Assembly (NCBI GenBank): GCA_020634555.1
Contig: JACKBK010000038.1
Location: 1-31,059, forward strand
Direction of reading: 5' to 3'
From: Caldilineae bacterium
GTDB taxonomy: Bacteria > Chloroflexota > Anaerolineae > JAAEKA01
Length of the DNA: 31,059 nt
The notes beneath the pieces are model-generated. The model made no database searches. It was given only the letters and a program-made list of their open reading frames with translations, and had not been told where the DNA came from. The position numbers and the translations under genes are program-made. Below are positions 21,225 through 30,216 of the stretch, in pieces; position 1 is the first letter of the stretch; every line of letters begins with the position of its first letter.

Positions 21225-22199
21225 ATGGACCCGAATACACTTCACTACGACGCGATCGTCGTCGATGCACACTGCGACACCCTGGGCGACGTACTGGAAG
21301 GCAAACGTTCGCTGGCCGAGCGTTCCAACAGCGGCCACGTGGATCTGCCGCGGCTGCGCGAGGGCGGCGTCACGGCCCAGCTTTTCGCCTGCTTCGTGCC
21401 GGTGGAGGAATATCACCGCAGTGCGACTCGCCATGCCATGCAGCGGCTGGACATGTTGCACCAGGCCATCGAGGACTATCCCGGCGAGATCACGCTGGCC
21501 ACCGGTGCGACCGACATCCGCCGCGCTAAAGCCGAGGGCAAGATCGCCGGCATTCTTGGGTTGGAAGGCGCCGAGCCGTTGGGCGATAGCATCGAGGTGC
21601 TGCACTGCTTCTACCGGCTGGGTGTGCGCAACCTGGGGCTGACGTGGAACTTTCGCAACGACACTGCCGACGGCGTGATGGAAGGCCCCAACGCGCGCGG
21701 GCTGTCGGAGTTCGGTGTGCGCGTCGTTGAGGAATGCAACCGGCTGGGCATCATCATCGATGTGTCGCATCTGGCTGCGGCTGGCGTCCGCGATGTGTTG
21801 GAAGTCAGCCAGCAGCCGGTTATCGCATCCCACAGCAACGCCCGCGCGCTGTTCGACCACTACCGCAACCTGACCGATGCCCAGATCGCCGGCATTGTCG
21901 CGGGCGGCGGGCTGATCGGTGTGACCTTCGTCAACGCCTTCCTCCACAGGCCGGCCGGCGAGGCAACCATCGAGCATGTGCTCGACCAGATCGACTACCT
22001 GGTGCGCACTGCCGGGTCGGACCACGTCACCATTGGCTCCGACTTCGATGGCGCGACCATGCCCGCGGGCCTGGAAGACGCGACCCGCTACCCCGCCCTG
22101 ACCGTGGGTATGGCAACCCGCGGCCACAGCGAGGAGACGATTCGCAAAGTCCTCGGCTTGAACTTCCTGCGCGTCTTCGAGCAGGTGACGGGGCGATAA
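21225..22199 (+). CDS. Membrane-dipeptidase-like zinc peptidase (family M19)
   Basis: A 324-residue amidohydrolase-fold dipeptidase. Metal-binding motifs: VVDAHCDT with His16 and Asp18, LGLEGAEPL with the bridging Glu, IDVSHLA, and ASHSNAR, followed by the late GSDFDGA motif. These enzymes hydrolyse dipeptides, some with D-amino acids. No signal peptide is present, so it is probably cytoplasmic despite the family name. It is followed after 3 nt by the ThrRS-editing-domain gene; both relate to amino-acid quality or recycling, but a functional tie is only inferred. Confidence 0.92.
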   Translation: MDPNTLHYDAIVVDAHCDTLGDVLEGKRSLAERSNSGHVDLPRLREGGVTAQLFACFVPVEEYHRSATRHAMQRLDMLHQAIEDYPGEITLATGATDIRRAKAEGKIAGILGLEGAEPLGDSIEVLHCFYRLGVRNLGLTWNFRNDTADGVMEGPNARGLSEFGVRVVEECNRLGIIIDVSHLAAAGVRDVLEVSQQPVIASHSNARALFDHYRNLTDAQIAGIVAGGGLIGVTFVNAFLHRPAGEATIEHVLDQIDYLVRTAGSDHVTIGSDFDGATMPAGLEDATRYPALTVGMATRGHSEETIRKVLGLNFLRVFEQVTGR

Positions 22200-22202
22200 C
22201 CC

Positions 22203-22613
22203 ATGAAACTCTTAACTTTCCAGGCTAAACGCTTCTGGTGGCGTAGCTTCTCCAAGACGCTGGACGAGGTCGAGGATGTCCATGTGGAGCAAGAGGTGCT
22301 GGACGCGGTGGTAACCTTCTACCAGATCGAAGCTGCGGACGTGGACAATCGCAGCCGCGCCTTTCGCCAGACGTTGAAACATCTCAAGTGGCTGGCGAAC
22401 AAGCGCGACATGCGCCGCATCGTGCTGCATTCGTTCACTCACCTGGGCGGCGAGAACGCACCGTCTGACTTCGCGCTCGATCTGACCGAAGAGTTGGCCA
22501 CGCGCCTGCGCGACACCGGCTACGAAGTCTGGATTACCCCGTTCGGGTACTTCAACGAGTGGGACCTCAGCGTCTACGGCGAGAGTTTGGCCAAGGTTTG
22601 GAAGCAGGTCTAG
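22203..22613 (+). CDS. Free-standing archaeal-type threonyl-tRNA synthetase editing domain protein
   Basis: A 136-residue protein. IVLHSFTHLGGENAPSDFAL at 73-92, then GYEVWITPFGYFNEWDLSVYG at 106-126 match the two core blocks of the editing domain (PF08915) at the start of archaeal ThrRS, a D-aminoacyl-tRNA deacylase-like fold that removes serine from tRNA-Thr. His80 of FTHL is kept; the archaeal PFGYYK is PFGYFN here, so two residues of the pocket differ. There is no synthetase body: the protein stops at a strong terminator. It may act in trans, or on another substrate. Gene context: 3 nt after a dipeptidase. Confidence 0.75.
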   Translation: MKLLTFQAKRFWWRSFSKTLDEVEDVHVEQEVLDAVVTFYQIEAADVDNRSRAFRQTLKHLKWLANKRDMRRIVLHSFTHLGGENAPSDFALDLTEELATRLRDTGYEVWITPFGYFNEWDLSVYGESLAKVWKQV

Positions 22614-22637
22614 CAGAGGCCGCAAAGGTCGCGGGGG

Positions 22638-22674
22638 GCACGGTGGGGCTACTCACCCCAGCCGTGCTTTTTTT
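22638..22674 (+). terminator. Intrinsic terminator
   Basis: GCACGG-T-GGGG and CCCC-A-GCCGTGC form an 11-bp stem with a single bulge and a 7-nt loop, followed by TTTTTTT. It ends the dipeptidase/editing-domain transcript. The stop codon of the opposite-strand gene (22649-22651) lies in the loop. Confidence 0.9.
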
Positions 22675-23485
22675 CGTAGTCGCGAAATGCTGACATCAGG
22701 AGGCGCGTTACCGGTCCCGGACTGCTGGGCAGCGCTGTGTCATCGATTTGGCGCACCGGCATAATGCGGCGGTTGGTGCTGGTGATGAACGCCTCGTCCC
22801 AGCCTGCCAGATCAGCCAGCTGCAGTGCAGTACGCTGCACTGAAACGCCGGCCGCGGCGGCCAGTTCAACTGCGATGTTCTCCGTGACACCCTCCAGCGC
22901 TGTGCCGGCCAACGGACGCAGCAACACGCCATCGCGCACCACCAGCAGGTTGCAGGTGCTCCCCTCGGTGACGTGGCCGTGGCGGTCAACGATTAGCCCC
23001 TCGTACGCGCCCTGACTCTGCGCCTTGAAGCGGGCCAGCGCCTGGGCCAGACAGTTGGTGGACTTGGCCAGCGGCCACGTTCGCTCGCCCTCGCTGGTTA
23101 CCAACCAGACACCGGGGTCGAACAAGGCGTCGGCCAACTTCGGCTGCGGCTTCATGTAGATGCCGCACTGCGCTTCATGGACGCCGTCGCTGCCGTATGC
23201 GACAATGCGCAGCAGGCCGAAACCGGAGGATGTGTCGGCCAGCTTGCGGCACCAAACCCCGATTTCCTCCAGCGATGCCGGCAGCTCCAGACTGAGAATG
23301 CTGGCTGAGTCGCCCAGCCGTCGCAGATGCCAGCTCAGGTGAAAGAAGCGTCCTTCCTCGACCTTGATCGTCTCGTAGATACCGAAGCTGTCCACCAGCG
23401 ACTGGTTGGCAACGGAGAACCCGGCCCGCTCTGCCGGCAGCAGCTCGCCGTTGAGGATAGCGTTAGGTGTAGGCTGGTTGGTCAT
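22649..23485 (-). CDS. Class IV PLP enzyme (aminodeoxychorismate lyase / branched-chain aminotransferase family)
   Basis: A 278-residue fold-type IV PLP protein. AILNGELLPAE and LVDSFGIYETI open the domain; the Schiff-base lysine is Lys141 in LAKSTNCLAQALA; GHVTEGSTCNLLVV binds the cofactor phosphate. It resembles PabC and BCAT/D-amino-acid transaminases, and sequence alone does not decide the reaction. ATG 23485 is the first start that fits the family; longer in-frame starts to 23671 add unrelated residues. No ribosome-binding site is visible. It converges with the editing-domain gene; their ends meet in the terminator hairpin. Confidence 0.85.
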   Translation of the reverse strand: MTNQPTPNAILNGELLPAERAGFSVANQSLVDSFGIYETIKVEEGRFFHLSWHLRRLGDSASILSLELPASLEEIGVWCRKLADTSSGFGLLRIVAYGSDGVHEAQCGIYMKPQPKLADALFDPGVWLVTSEGERTWPLAKSTNCLAQALARFKAQSQGAYEGLIVDRHGHVTEGSTCNLLVVRDGVLLRPLAGTALEGVTENIAVELAAAAGVSVQRTALQLADLAGWDEAFITSTNRRIMPVRQIDDTALPSSPGPVTRLLMSAFRDYEKKHGWGE

Positions 23486-23710
23486 GGGAGATGCTTTTGG
23501 GTGGTGATACCTGAACGGTAATCGGAAACCGGAGGCGGCTACGGTCAGCCCGCGCGAGCGTTCAACCATCGAGTGTCTGAAGGGTGCATTCAAAATCAGT
23601 TGACTGCGTTCCGTGCGGTCTCCCGACCGCTCCGGGGTTCCGATCGGTGGCTGGGCACAGATCTCGCTCAACTCACTTTGAACACACTTTTGTCTGAACG
23701 ATTTCGTTTA

Positions 23711-23738
23711 CCGGCCACCGATCACCGATAACCGGTTA
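23711..23738. repeat. Heptamer tandem repeat overlapping a stop codon
   Basis: Four 7-bp units (CCGGCCA, CCGATCA, CCGATAA, CCGGTTA). The last unit contains the TAA stop of the minus-strand gene at 23736. Same family as the tracts at 547 and 2824. The remainder of the 250-bp gap (23486-23735) shows nothing else recognisable. Confidence 0.65.
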
Positions 23739-24464
23739 CTGAGGCGCCAGCTTACCTGCCACCAGCCCGGCCAGAAACGTTCGCTGGCTGTCGTCGGCGA
23801 AATGAACGGTGACCTGAGCGTCCGGCCCCGCGCCGTTGACGGCGATCACCGCGCCCTTGCCGTAACGTTCGTGGTGGACAACCTGGCCAGGCTCGAAGCT
23901 GTCTACCGGACCACCGGGAATGGGGACAGCTTGACGAGTTGCCGCAAACACATCGGCCTCCCGGTCGCGCCAGAGGTCGGCATACAGCGCCAGATCCTCA
24001 GGGCTGCGCACCCGCCGGCTGATGTCGTCCAGGCGTGAACGGGCATCGGCCAGACGCGGCATGAAAGCCAGCTTGTCCTCCTCCGGGCGGTCGCTCTGCG
24101 CCAGCGTGCGCGACAGACGGCTCAACGTGTTGCGCAGGCGTTGGAACTGCTCAGGCGGGTGGGGGTAGTCGGGATCGATCAACACCAGTTCGATGTTGTT
24201 CTGGCGGCACAGTTCAGCGCGGATCTCGTTGCGCTGCGTCTCGCTCTGCGCCTCCTCATCGCTCTGGCGCGGCTGGCCTTTGGCCGTCAGTCCCACGAAA
24301 CGGACGGCGAGCCCGACTTCGGGATAGAGCTGGTTCAGCTTCAACGGACGATTGGTGGCCGGATTGACCAGCCAGGCCGGACTGACGTCCTCCTGGCATT
24401 GAAAACCGTCCATCACCCGAGCCAGGATCTCTCGCCAGCCTAGAATATTGGTTGCGCTGCTCAC
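23736..24464 (-). CDS. Hypothetical protein: nuclease-like N-domain plus UvrD/PcrA-type Tudor-like C-domain
   Basis: A 242-residue protein. Residues 30-110 (WLVNPATNRPLKLNQLYPEV, then GLAVRFVGL, then ELCRQNNIELVLIDPDYP) follow the layout of Vsr/HNH-associated PD-(D/E)XK-like domains, where a 'YPELGLAIE' strand precedes a GxQH strand; here RFVGL replaces the usual acidic and Gln-His residues, so activity is uncertain. After a helical middle, residues 189-242 (FEPGQVVHHERYGKGAVIAV, DAQVTVHFADDS) match the Tudor-like C-terminal domain by which PcrA/UvrD helicases touch RNA polymerase. No helicase motor is present. The gene is at chromosomal GC. A role in transcription-linked repair is speculation. 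Confidence 0.6.
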   Translation of the reverse strand: MSSATNILGWREILARVMDGFQCQEDVSPAWLVNPATNRPLKLNQLYPEVGLAVRFVGLTAKGQPRQSDEEAQSETQRNEIRAELCRQNNIELVLIDPDYPHPPEQFQRLRNTLSRLSRTLAQSDRPEEDKLAFMPRLADARSRLDDISRRVRSPEDLALYADLWRDREADVFAATRQAVPIPGGPVDSFEPGQVVHHERYGKGAVIAVNGAGPDAQVTVHFADDSQRTFLAGLVAGKLAPQ

Positions 24465-24559
24465 TCATACCTCCACAGGGGGTCACGATGTCGTCACAGG
24501 GTTGGCCGTCCAGGGTCGTGCAAGGATAGCACGGCCAGACCGCTGGCGTCAAGTATCGC

Positions 24560-25804
24560 TCAACGGTAGCGCAGCAGCGTGTGCAGCTTGATGCGCTGGT
24601 CCAACGCGGCCGTGAACGGATACCAACCGGCGTGCGCGGCGCCCCACAGGCTGACCATGACGCCAAAGAGGATCAGCGTCTTGATCGGCCACGCGACGAC
24701 CCGCAACCCGGCCAGCGCCATCGCCAGGATCAGGAAGGGCAGGAAATCGGCAGCGTAGCGGTAGCCATACTGGGCAAAGCCGGTGTTGGCATACAACAGC
24801 GCAGTGAGGAAGATCAAGCCGCTGCTGAGCAGCGCCGCCCAGGCTGTCCGCGTCCAGCCGCGCAGGAAGGGCAGCATGACCAGCACCGGTGTGGTGATCA
24901 GCAGGCTCAACCCTTCGGGGTTGAAGGTGACAAAGGGGAAAGCTGGCAGCAGCACCGGCAGACTGGTCAGCGCGGCGTGCAGGTTGCGCTCCAGGTAGGT
25001 GTAGCTGAACAGGCCCCAGCGCACGATCTCGGGATCGGTGCGCCAGCCGAGATAGCCGTAACCCAACTCCAGCGGATTGCCGAAACGCAGCCAGTTGTAC
25101 AGGCCCGACAACGCGAGCATCGCACCCAGGCCCATGGCGAAGCGGAGAAGCGCGCCTGAACGGCTGGTCCAGAATGCTTCCGCTGAACGCGGCGGGCGAG
25201 CGCGCCAGATCTCTGCCAGGACGATGGGAAAGGCCAGGATCACCGCGCTGCGCGAGAGGTAGGCCGCGCCCAGCGCCAGTCCTGCCCAGACCGGCTGCCT
25301 GCCCCGCCATGCCGCCGCCAGATAAAGACACGCGAAAAACACCGCTGCGATCTGGCCGGTGTAGTAAACATTGCTGTTGGCCGCCAGCGCCGCGACCGGC
25401 GTGCCAAAGGCCAGCAGCGCCACCAGCCACAACCGCTCACGCTCGCTGTGCGCCGTCTCCGAGGTGAAGCGGCGCAGCGCCAGGTAGAAGGCCGGCAGGA
25501 TAGCCGCGGCTAGCAGCACGTGCAGCACACCGTGGTAGACGGTGTGTCCAAACACCGCGACCGCGGGCAGGAAGAGCGCTGCCGGCGCCGGTGGATAGGG
25601 AACAAAAAAACGCCCGCCGAACTCAGACAGGTCCAGAACTGCGAGCGATGGATCGATGGCTAGCTGGCCGTGCAATAACGCTTCAGCCAGCGCGATGTGT
25701 TCGTGGGCCGGCCGGGCAACAAGCCGCGGCCCTGCCAGCAGACCGTAGACTGCCAGGCCGGCCAGGTAGAGAAGCAAAATGGTGCGGAACGAGCGAGAGG
25801 TCAA
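24560..25804 (-). CDS. Polytopic membrane protein, GT-C glycosyltransferase-like
   Basis: A 414-residue protein with about ten hydrophobic helices. The first periplasmic-type loop (ARPAHEHIALAEALLHGQLAIDP) and YPPAPAALFLP, followed by the first helix pair, resemble GT-C enzymes of the GT39/ArnT/PMT superfamily, which use polyprenyl-phosphate sugars. The usual acidic pair of the first loop is not clear, so the activity is provisional. The only plausible start is TTG 25804, because a stop codon lies three codons upstream and no ATG or GTG occurs nearby; no ribosome-binding site is visible. Confidence 0.65.
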   Translation of the reverse strand: MTSRSFRTILLLYLAGLAVYGLLAGPRLVARPAHEHIALAEALLHGQLAIDPSLAVLDLSEFGGRFFVPYPPAPAALFLPAVAVFGHTVYHGVLHVLLAAAILPAFYLALRRFTSETAHSERERLWLVALLAFGTPVAALAANSNVYYTGQIAAVFFACLYLAAAWRGRQPVWAGLALGAAYLSRSAVILAFPIVLAEIWRARPPRSAEAFWTSRSGALLRFAMGLGAMLALSGLYNWLRFGNPLELGYGYLGWRTDPEIVRWGLFSYTYLERNLHAALTSLPVLLPAFPFVTFNPEGLSLLITTPVLVMLPFLRGWTRTAWAALLSSGLIFLTALLYANTGFAQYGYRYAADFLPFLILAMALAGLRVVAWPIKTLILFGVMVSLWGAAHAGWYPFTAALDQRIKLHTLLRYR

Positions 25805-25870
25805 ACGAGGTTATGTGAGACGAACGATGCTTCTTTCGATCTGCGCGACACTCCGGGATCGGCTACGTGG

Positions 25871-26179
25871 CTAGAAGATTCCCAGCTCTTCCTTGGCCCA
25901 CTCGCTCATCATCTCCGGTGACCAGAAGGGCTGCCAGACAATGTTGACCGCGACCTCGTTGGCTTCGGGAAACTTGCGCTTGACAGTGTTCTTCACATCG
26001 TAGATGATCTGCGGGCCGGCCGGACAGCCGGGGCTGGTCAATGTCATATCGATGAGAATCGAACTCTCCTCGACCTCCACCCCATAGATCAGGCCCAGGT
26101 CTACAATGTTGAGCCCTATCTCCGGGTCAATTACACTGGCGCGAATCGCCTCGCGCACTTCTCTATCACTAATAGTCAC
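25871..26179 (-). CDS. SufT/DUF59 metal-sulfur cluster assembly factor
   Basis: A 102-residue MIP18/DUF59 protein: VIDPEIGLNIVDLGLIYGV, then LIDMTLTSPGCPAG with the conserved Cys52, and NIVWQPFWSPEMMSEWAKEELG at the end. Members (SufT, PaaD) help mature Fe-S proteins. The start is a GTG with GAGGAG 8 nt upstream. It is the last gene of the suf operon, 19 nt after the Rieske ferredoxin gene. Confidence 0.9.
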   Translation of the reverse strand: MTISDREVREAIRASVIDPEIGLNIVDLGLIYGVEVEESSILIDMTLTSPGCPAGPQIIYDVKNTVKRKFPEANEVAVNIVWQPFWSPEMMSEWAKEELGIF

Positions 26180-26198
26180 AGCAGGTTCTCCTCGTGTT

Positions 26199-26519
26199 TT
26201 ACCAGTCAATCTCGATAAAGAGCTTGCCGTCCTTGCGAACGACCTCATAGGCTTCAATCGGCTCGAAGGCCGGCATACACAGCGCCTGGCCGGTGCGCAT
26301 GTCGAAGCGCGCGCCGTGCCGTGGACACTCGATCTCGTAGGTGTTGACGACCTCGCCCTCGGCCAGCGGCCCACCGTCGTGGCTGCAGATGTCATCCACC
26401 GCGTAGAACTGCTGGTCGTCAACATTGAAAACGGCGATCTCCTGATCGTCGACCACCGCAACCTTCTTGCCGCCGACAGGTATCTCACCGGCGACAGCTA
26501 CTTCTACTAACCTTGCCAT
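26199..26519 (-). CDS. Rieske-type [2Fe-2S] ferredoxin
   Basis: A 106-residue Rieske domain with the two cluster motifs C45-S-H47 and C65-P-R-H68, the latter followed by GARFDMRTG, as in NirD/BphF-type non-haem oxygenase ferredoxins. Soluble, with no signal peptide. Its place between sufU and the SufT-like gene suggests an electron donor in cluster assembly or a simple client; this position is common in suf operons of related bacteria. The start is 7 nt after the sufU stop. Confidence 0.92.
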   Translation of the reverse strand: MARLVEVAVAGEIPVGGKKVAVVDDQEIAVFNVDDQQFYAVDDICSHDGGPLAEGEVVNTYEIECPRHGARFDMRTGQALCMPAFEPIEAYEVVRKDGKLFIEIDW

Positions 26520-26526
26520 TCGTTGA

Positions 26527-26913
26527 TTACTCCTCGTGCGGCCAGTCCTCAATGCCCCACACGCCTGCTTTCAACGCTTTCAGCGGCAGCAGCGCGCACT
26601 TGAGGCGGACCGGGCCGATCTCGATTCCCAGCAACTCCAGAATATCGTCCTTGGTCCAGCCGCGCAGTTCCTCCAACGGTTTGCCGATGATCTCCTCGGT
26701 CATCATCGACGCTGAGGCCTGGCTGATCGCGCAGCCGCGGCCGTCGAACGCGGCGTCCACCACAACACCGTCCTCAATGTTCAGTTCCAGCGTGATCTCA
26801 TCGCCGCAGAACGGGTTGTGGTCATGGTACGACACATCGGGATCGTCGAGATGCCCTTTGTGACGCGGGTACCGGTAGTGGTCGAGAATTGCCTCGCGGT
26901 AGAGTTGATCCAT
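26527..26913 (-). CDS. sufU: SufU-type Fe-S scaffold / sulfur acceptor
   Basis: A 128-residue SufU with ligands Cys36 and Asp38 (NPFCGDE), Cys61 (GRGCAISQASASMM) and Cys106 (RLKCALLPL), the set that binds zinc in SufU and accepts sulfur from SufS. The N-terminal LYREAILDHYRYPRHKG is typical of the family. The insertion before the last cysteine (KPLEELRGW, then LLGI) is shorter than in Bacillus SufU. It starts 2 nt after the sufS stop, so translation is coupled. Confidence 0.92.
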   Translation of the reverse strand: MDQLYREAILDHYRYPRHKGHLDDPDVSYHDHNPFCGDEITLELNIEDGVVVDAAFDGRGCAISQASASMMTEEIIGKPLEELRGWTKDDILELLGIEIGPVRLKCALLPLKALKAGVWGIEDWPHEE

Positions 26914-26915
26914 GG

Positions 26916-28142
<1,227 letters not shown>

Positions 28143-28149
28143 CGTTGTC

Positions 28150-28551
28150 TTAAGGTTCAACAACCATAGTCTGCCGCTGCTGCAACTGCCGGCCGGCTTC
28201 CTTGACCGCATTGAAGGCCAGCAGCGAGCAATTGCGGCGCGCGGCGGCGATGTCCGGGCCGATCATCTCCAGCAGCAACTCGGCAGTCGCCTCATCGATC
28301 TGGCGCAACGTACGCCCCTGCATCATCTGCATCACCATGGAGGCAGCCGCCTGGCTGACCGTGCAGCCATCGCCCTCGAAGGCAAGCTGGACCGCGTCGC
28401 CCGCTTCCGCAAGGGTCATGTACACCGTCACCGTGTCGCCGCAGCCAGGATTGCCGCCGGTGACAGCCGTTGCGGGCACGTCGAGACGCCCACGGAATCG
28501 CGGGTGCTCAAAATGGTCCAGAATAAGATCGATGCGCTCTTGCCGGTTCAT
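28150..28551 (-). CDS. Second SufU/IscU-like scaffold protein, first gene of the suf operon
   Basis: A 133-residue protein with the same ligand set as the downstream SufU (Cys37 and Asp39 in NPGCGDT, Cys63 in GDGCTVSQAAASM, Cys108 in RRNCSLLAF) but otherwise divergent, and with an IscU/NifU-N-like short form. Having two scaffold paralogues on either side of sufS is unusual: one may be the sulfur acceptor and the other the cluster scaffold. ATG 28551 is preferred; a TTG at 28560 overlaps a U-run. No ribosome-binding site; a terminator-like hairpin ends 7 nt upstream. Confidence 0.85.
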   Translation of the reverse strand: MNRQERIDLILDHFEHPRFRGRLDVPATAVTGGNPGCGDTVTVYMTLAEAGDAVQLAFEGDGCTVSQAAASMVMQMMQGRTLRQIDEATAELLLEMIGPDIAAARRNCSLLAFNAVKEAGRQLQQRQTMVVEP

Positions 28552-28558
28552 AGCGTTC

Positions 28559-28581
28559 AAAAAAGGCGAGCCATGCTCGCC
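28559..28581 (-). terminator. Terminator-like hairpin in the leader of the suf operon
   Basis: Read on the minus strand: GGCGAGC, loop ATG, GCTCGCC (7-bp perfect stem), followed by TTTTTT. It lies between the promoter at 28627-28599 and the start codon at 28551. No gene ends upstream on this strand, so a plain end-of-gene terminator is not expected here; it may be an attenuator. The 17-bp inverted repeat could alternatively be an operator. Confidence 0.75.
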
Positions 28582-28598
28582 CGGTTCGGGTCTGCCGC

Positions 28599-28627
28599 AT
28601 TATCGCGCCTGTCGGCACGAAGGGCAA
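28599..28627 (-). promoter_or_regulatory. Promoter of the suf operon
   Basis: On the minus strand, TTGCCC (28627-28622) and GATAAT (28604-28599) are 17 bp apart. The expected start near 28592 gives a leader of about 41 nt consisting almost entirely of the hairpin at 28581-28559. Confidence 0.65.
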
Positions 28628-28663
28628 ATCACCCATCCGCCATCGCCAGCAGACCGCATGGCT

Positions 28664-28692
28664 TTGACGCAACGTCCATGACATGATACGAT
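28664..28692 (+). promoter_or_regulatory. Putative promoter upstream of hutI
   Basis: TTGACG (28664-28669) and TACGAT (28687-28692) are 17 bp apart. If used, the 84-bp repeat at 28729 would lie inside the roughly 165-nt hutI leader. Confidence 0.5.
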
Positions 28693-28728
28693 GCCGCGAG
28701 ATATCGATACTACGAAGCCCAGCTTACA

Positions 28729-28812
28729 ACTTCGGAAGTCGCCGGCTCCAGGGACGAAGCAACTCCGGGCCGGATGCCGCACCTTTTGAAGTTATGCGGC
28801 GACTTCCGAAGT
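28729..28812 (+). repeat. 84-bp inverted-end dispersed repeat, copy 2
   Basis: The ends ACTTCGGAAGTCGCCG and CGGCGACTTCCGAAGT are perfect 16-bp inverted repeats. It matches the reverse complement of 15753-15836 over all 84 positions without gaps, at about 81 percent identity. No clear target-site duplication at either copy. A GTAACTGCTTA-like segment (28827-28838, inverted) resembling the flank of REP copy 3 lies just downstream. Confidence 0.85.
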
Positions 28813-28865
28813 CTCTGCGGCAGCACTGGTTAAGCAGTTACCCACAAAACTAGAAAGGCCCATCT

Positions 28866-30155
28866 ATGGACGCCGACCTGCTGATCCTCAACGCCACACA
28901 ACTTCTGACGTGCGCCAGCCCCGACGGGCCGAAACGGGGGGCTGCTCTGGCCGACGCCGGCTTGATTGAAGAGGGCGCGATAGCCTGCCTGGCCGGCCAG
29001 ATTGTCGCAGTTGGGACTACGGACGAGATCCTGGCGCAGATCGATGACCCCGACGCGGCGCTTGTCATCGACGCGCAAGGTAAAGTCGTGACACCCGGCT
29101 TCGTCGATCCCCACACCCACGCGTTGTGGGCCGGAGACCGGGCCAGCGAGTTCGAGCTGCGCATCGCCGGTGCGACCTATCTGGAGATCATGCAAGCCGG
29201 CGGCGGGATCATGAATACCGTGCGCGCCACTCGGGCAGCGACGCTGGACGACCTGATCGCGCAGACGCTGCCGCGGCTGGACACAATGCTGATGCACGGC
29301 ACCACGACCGCCGAGATCAAGACCGGCTACGGTCTTGACACAGCCACCGAGTTGAAGATGCTGGACGCCATCCGGTTGTTGGATGGGGAACATCCGATGG
29401 ATCTTGTGCCCACGTTCCTGGGCGCCCATGCTGTGCCGGCGGAATACAGCGGCCGCACCGACGCTTACGTCGATCTGGTTGTCAACGAGATGCTGCCTGC
29501 AATCGCCGATCTGCACTACCGGATCGAGTCTCCCGATGGCGAGTCCACCATCCGAGCGGCTGATTTTTGCGACGTGTTCTGTGAGGTAGGCGCTTTCGAT
29601 GTGGCGCAAAGCCGCCGCATCCTGCTGGCAGCCCAGGAGTTGGGCCTTGGGTTGAAGATCCACGCCGACGAGTTCGAACCTCTGGGTGGGACGGCGCTGG
29701 CAGCCGAGCTGGGTGCGGTCAGCGCCGACCACCTGGTCTGCACCACCGACGCACAGTTGCAAGCGTTGGCGGCCTCAGATACGATCGCTGTTTCGCTGCC
29801 CGGCACGCCCTTCGGCCTGGCACACGTCCACTACACCGCCGCGCGCCGGCTGATCGAACTGGGCGGCGCGTTGGCGTTGGCAAGCGACCTCAACCCCGGC
29901 ACCAGTTGGTGCGAGTCGATGCAGATCATCATCGCGCTGGCGTGCCGCTATCTGAAGCTGACACCGGCCGAGACGATCAACGCCGCTACCATCAACGCCG
30001 CCCATGCTCTCAGCCTGGGCAAGTACCTGGGCAGCCTGGAAACAGGCAAACAGGCCGACATTCTGGTGCTGGACATTCCCGACTACCGCCATCTGGGGTA
30101 TCGCTATGGAACCAATCTGGTGGAGACAGTCATCAAGCGAGGTGTGGTCGTGTAG
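28866..30155 (+). CDS. hutI: Imidazolonepropionase
   Basis: Opens the imidazolone ring in histidine degradation, giving N-formimino-L-glutamate. A 429-residue amidohydrolase: GFVDPHTHALWAGDRASEF with metal ligands His83 and His85, GGGIMNTVRATR, GTTTAEIKTGYGL, KIHADEFEPLGG, SADHLV and SDLNPGTSW with the final metal Asp, all specific to HutI. hutH, hutU and hutG are not next to it, so the pathway genes are scattered here. AGAAAGG precedes the ATG. Confidence 0.95.
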   Translation: MDADLLILNATQLLTCASPDGPKRGAALADAGLIEEGAIACLAGQIVAVGTTDEILAQIDDPDAALVIDAQGKVVTPGFVDPHTHALWAGDRASEFELRIAGATYLEIMQAGGGIMNTVRATRAATLDDLIAQTLPRLDTMLMHGTTTAEIKTGYGLDTATELKMLDAIRLLDGEHPMDLVPTFLGAHAVPAEYSGRTDAYVDLVVNEMLPAIADLHYRIESPDGESTIRAADFCDVFCEVGAFDVAQSRRILLAAQELGLGLKIHADEFEPLGGTALAAELGAVSADHLVCTTDAQLQALAASDTIAVSLPGTPFGLAHVHYTAARRLIELGGALALASDLNPGTSWCESMQIIIALACRYLKLTPAETINAATINAAHALSLGKYLGSLETGKQADILVLDIPDYRHLGYRYGTNLVETVIKRGVVV

Positions 30156-30216
30156 TTGCGCCGTCGCAACCCCGCCGGCACAACCAGCACTTCCAAGCAT
30201 AAACCTGGCCAGCGTG

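Noticed and set aside
22649..23671. Longer N-terminus for the class IV PLP protein
   Set aside because: The extra 62 residues do not resemble the family and cover an intergenic-looking stretch; the family start fits ATG 23485.
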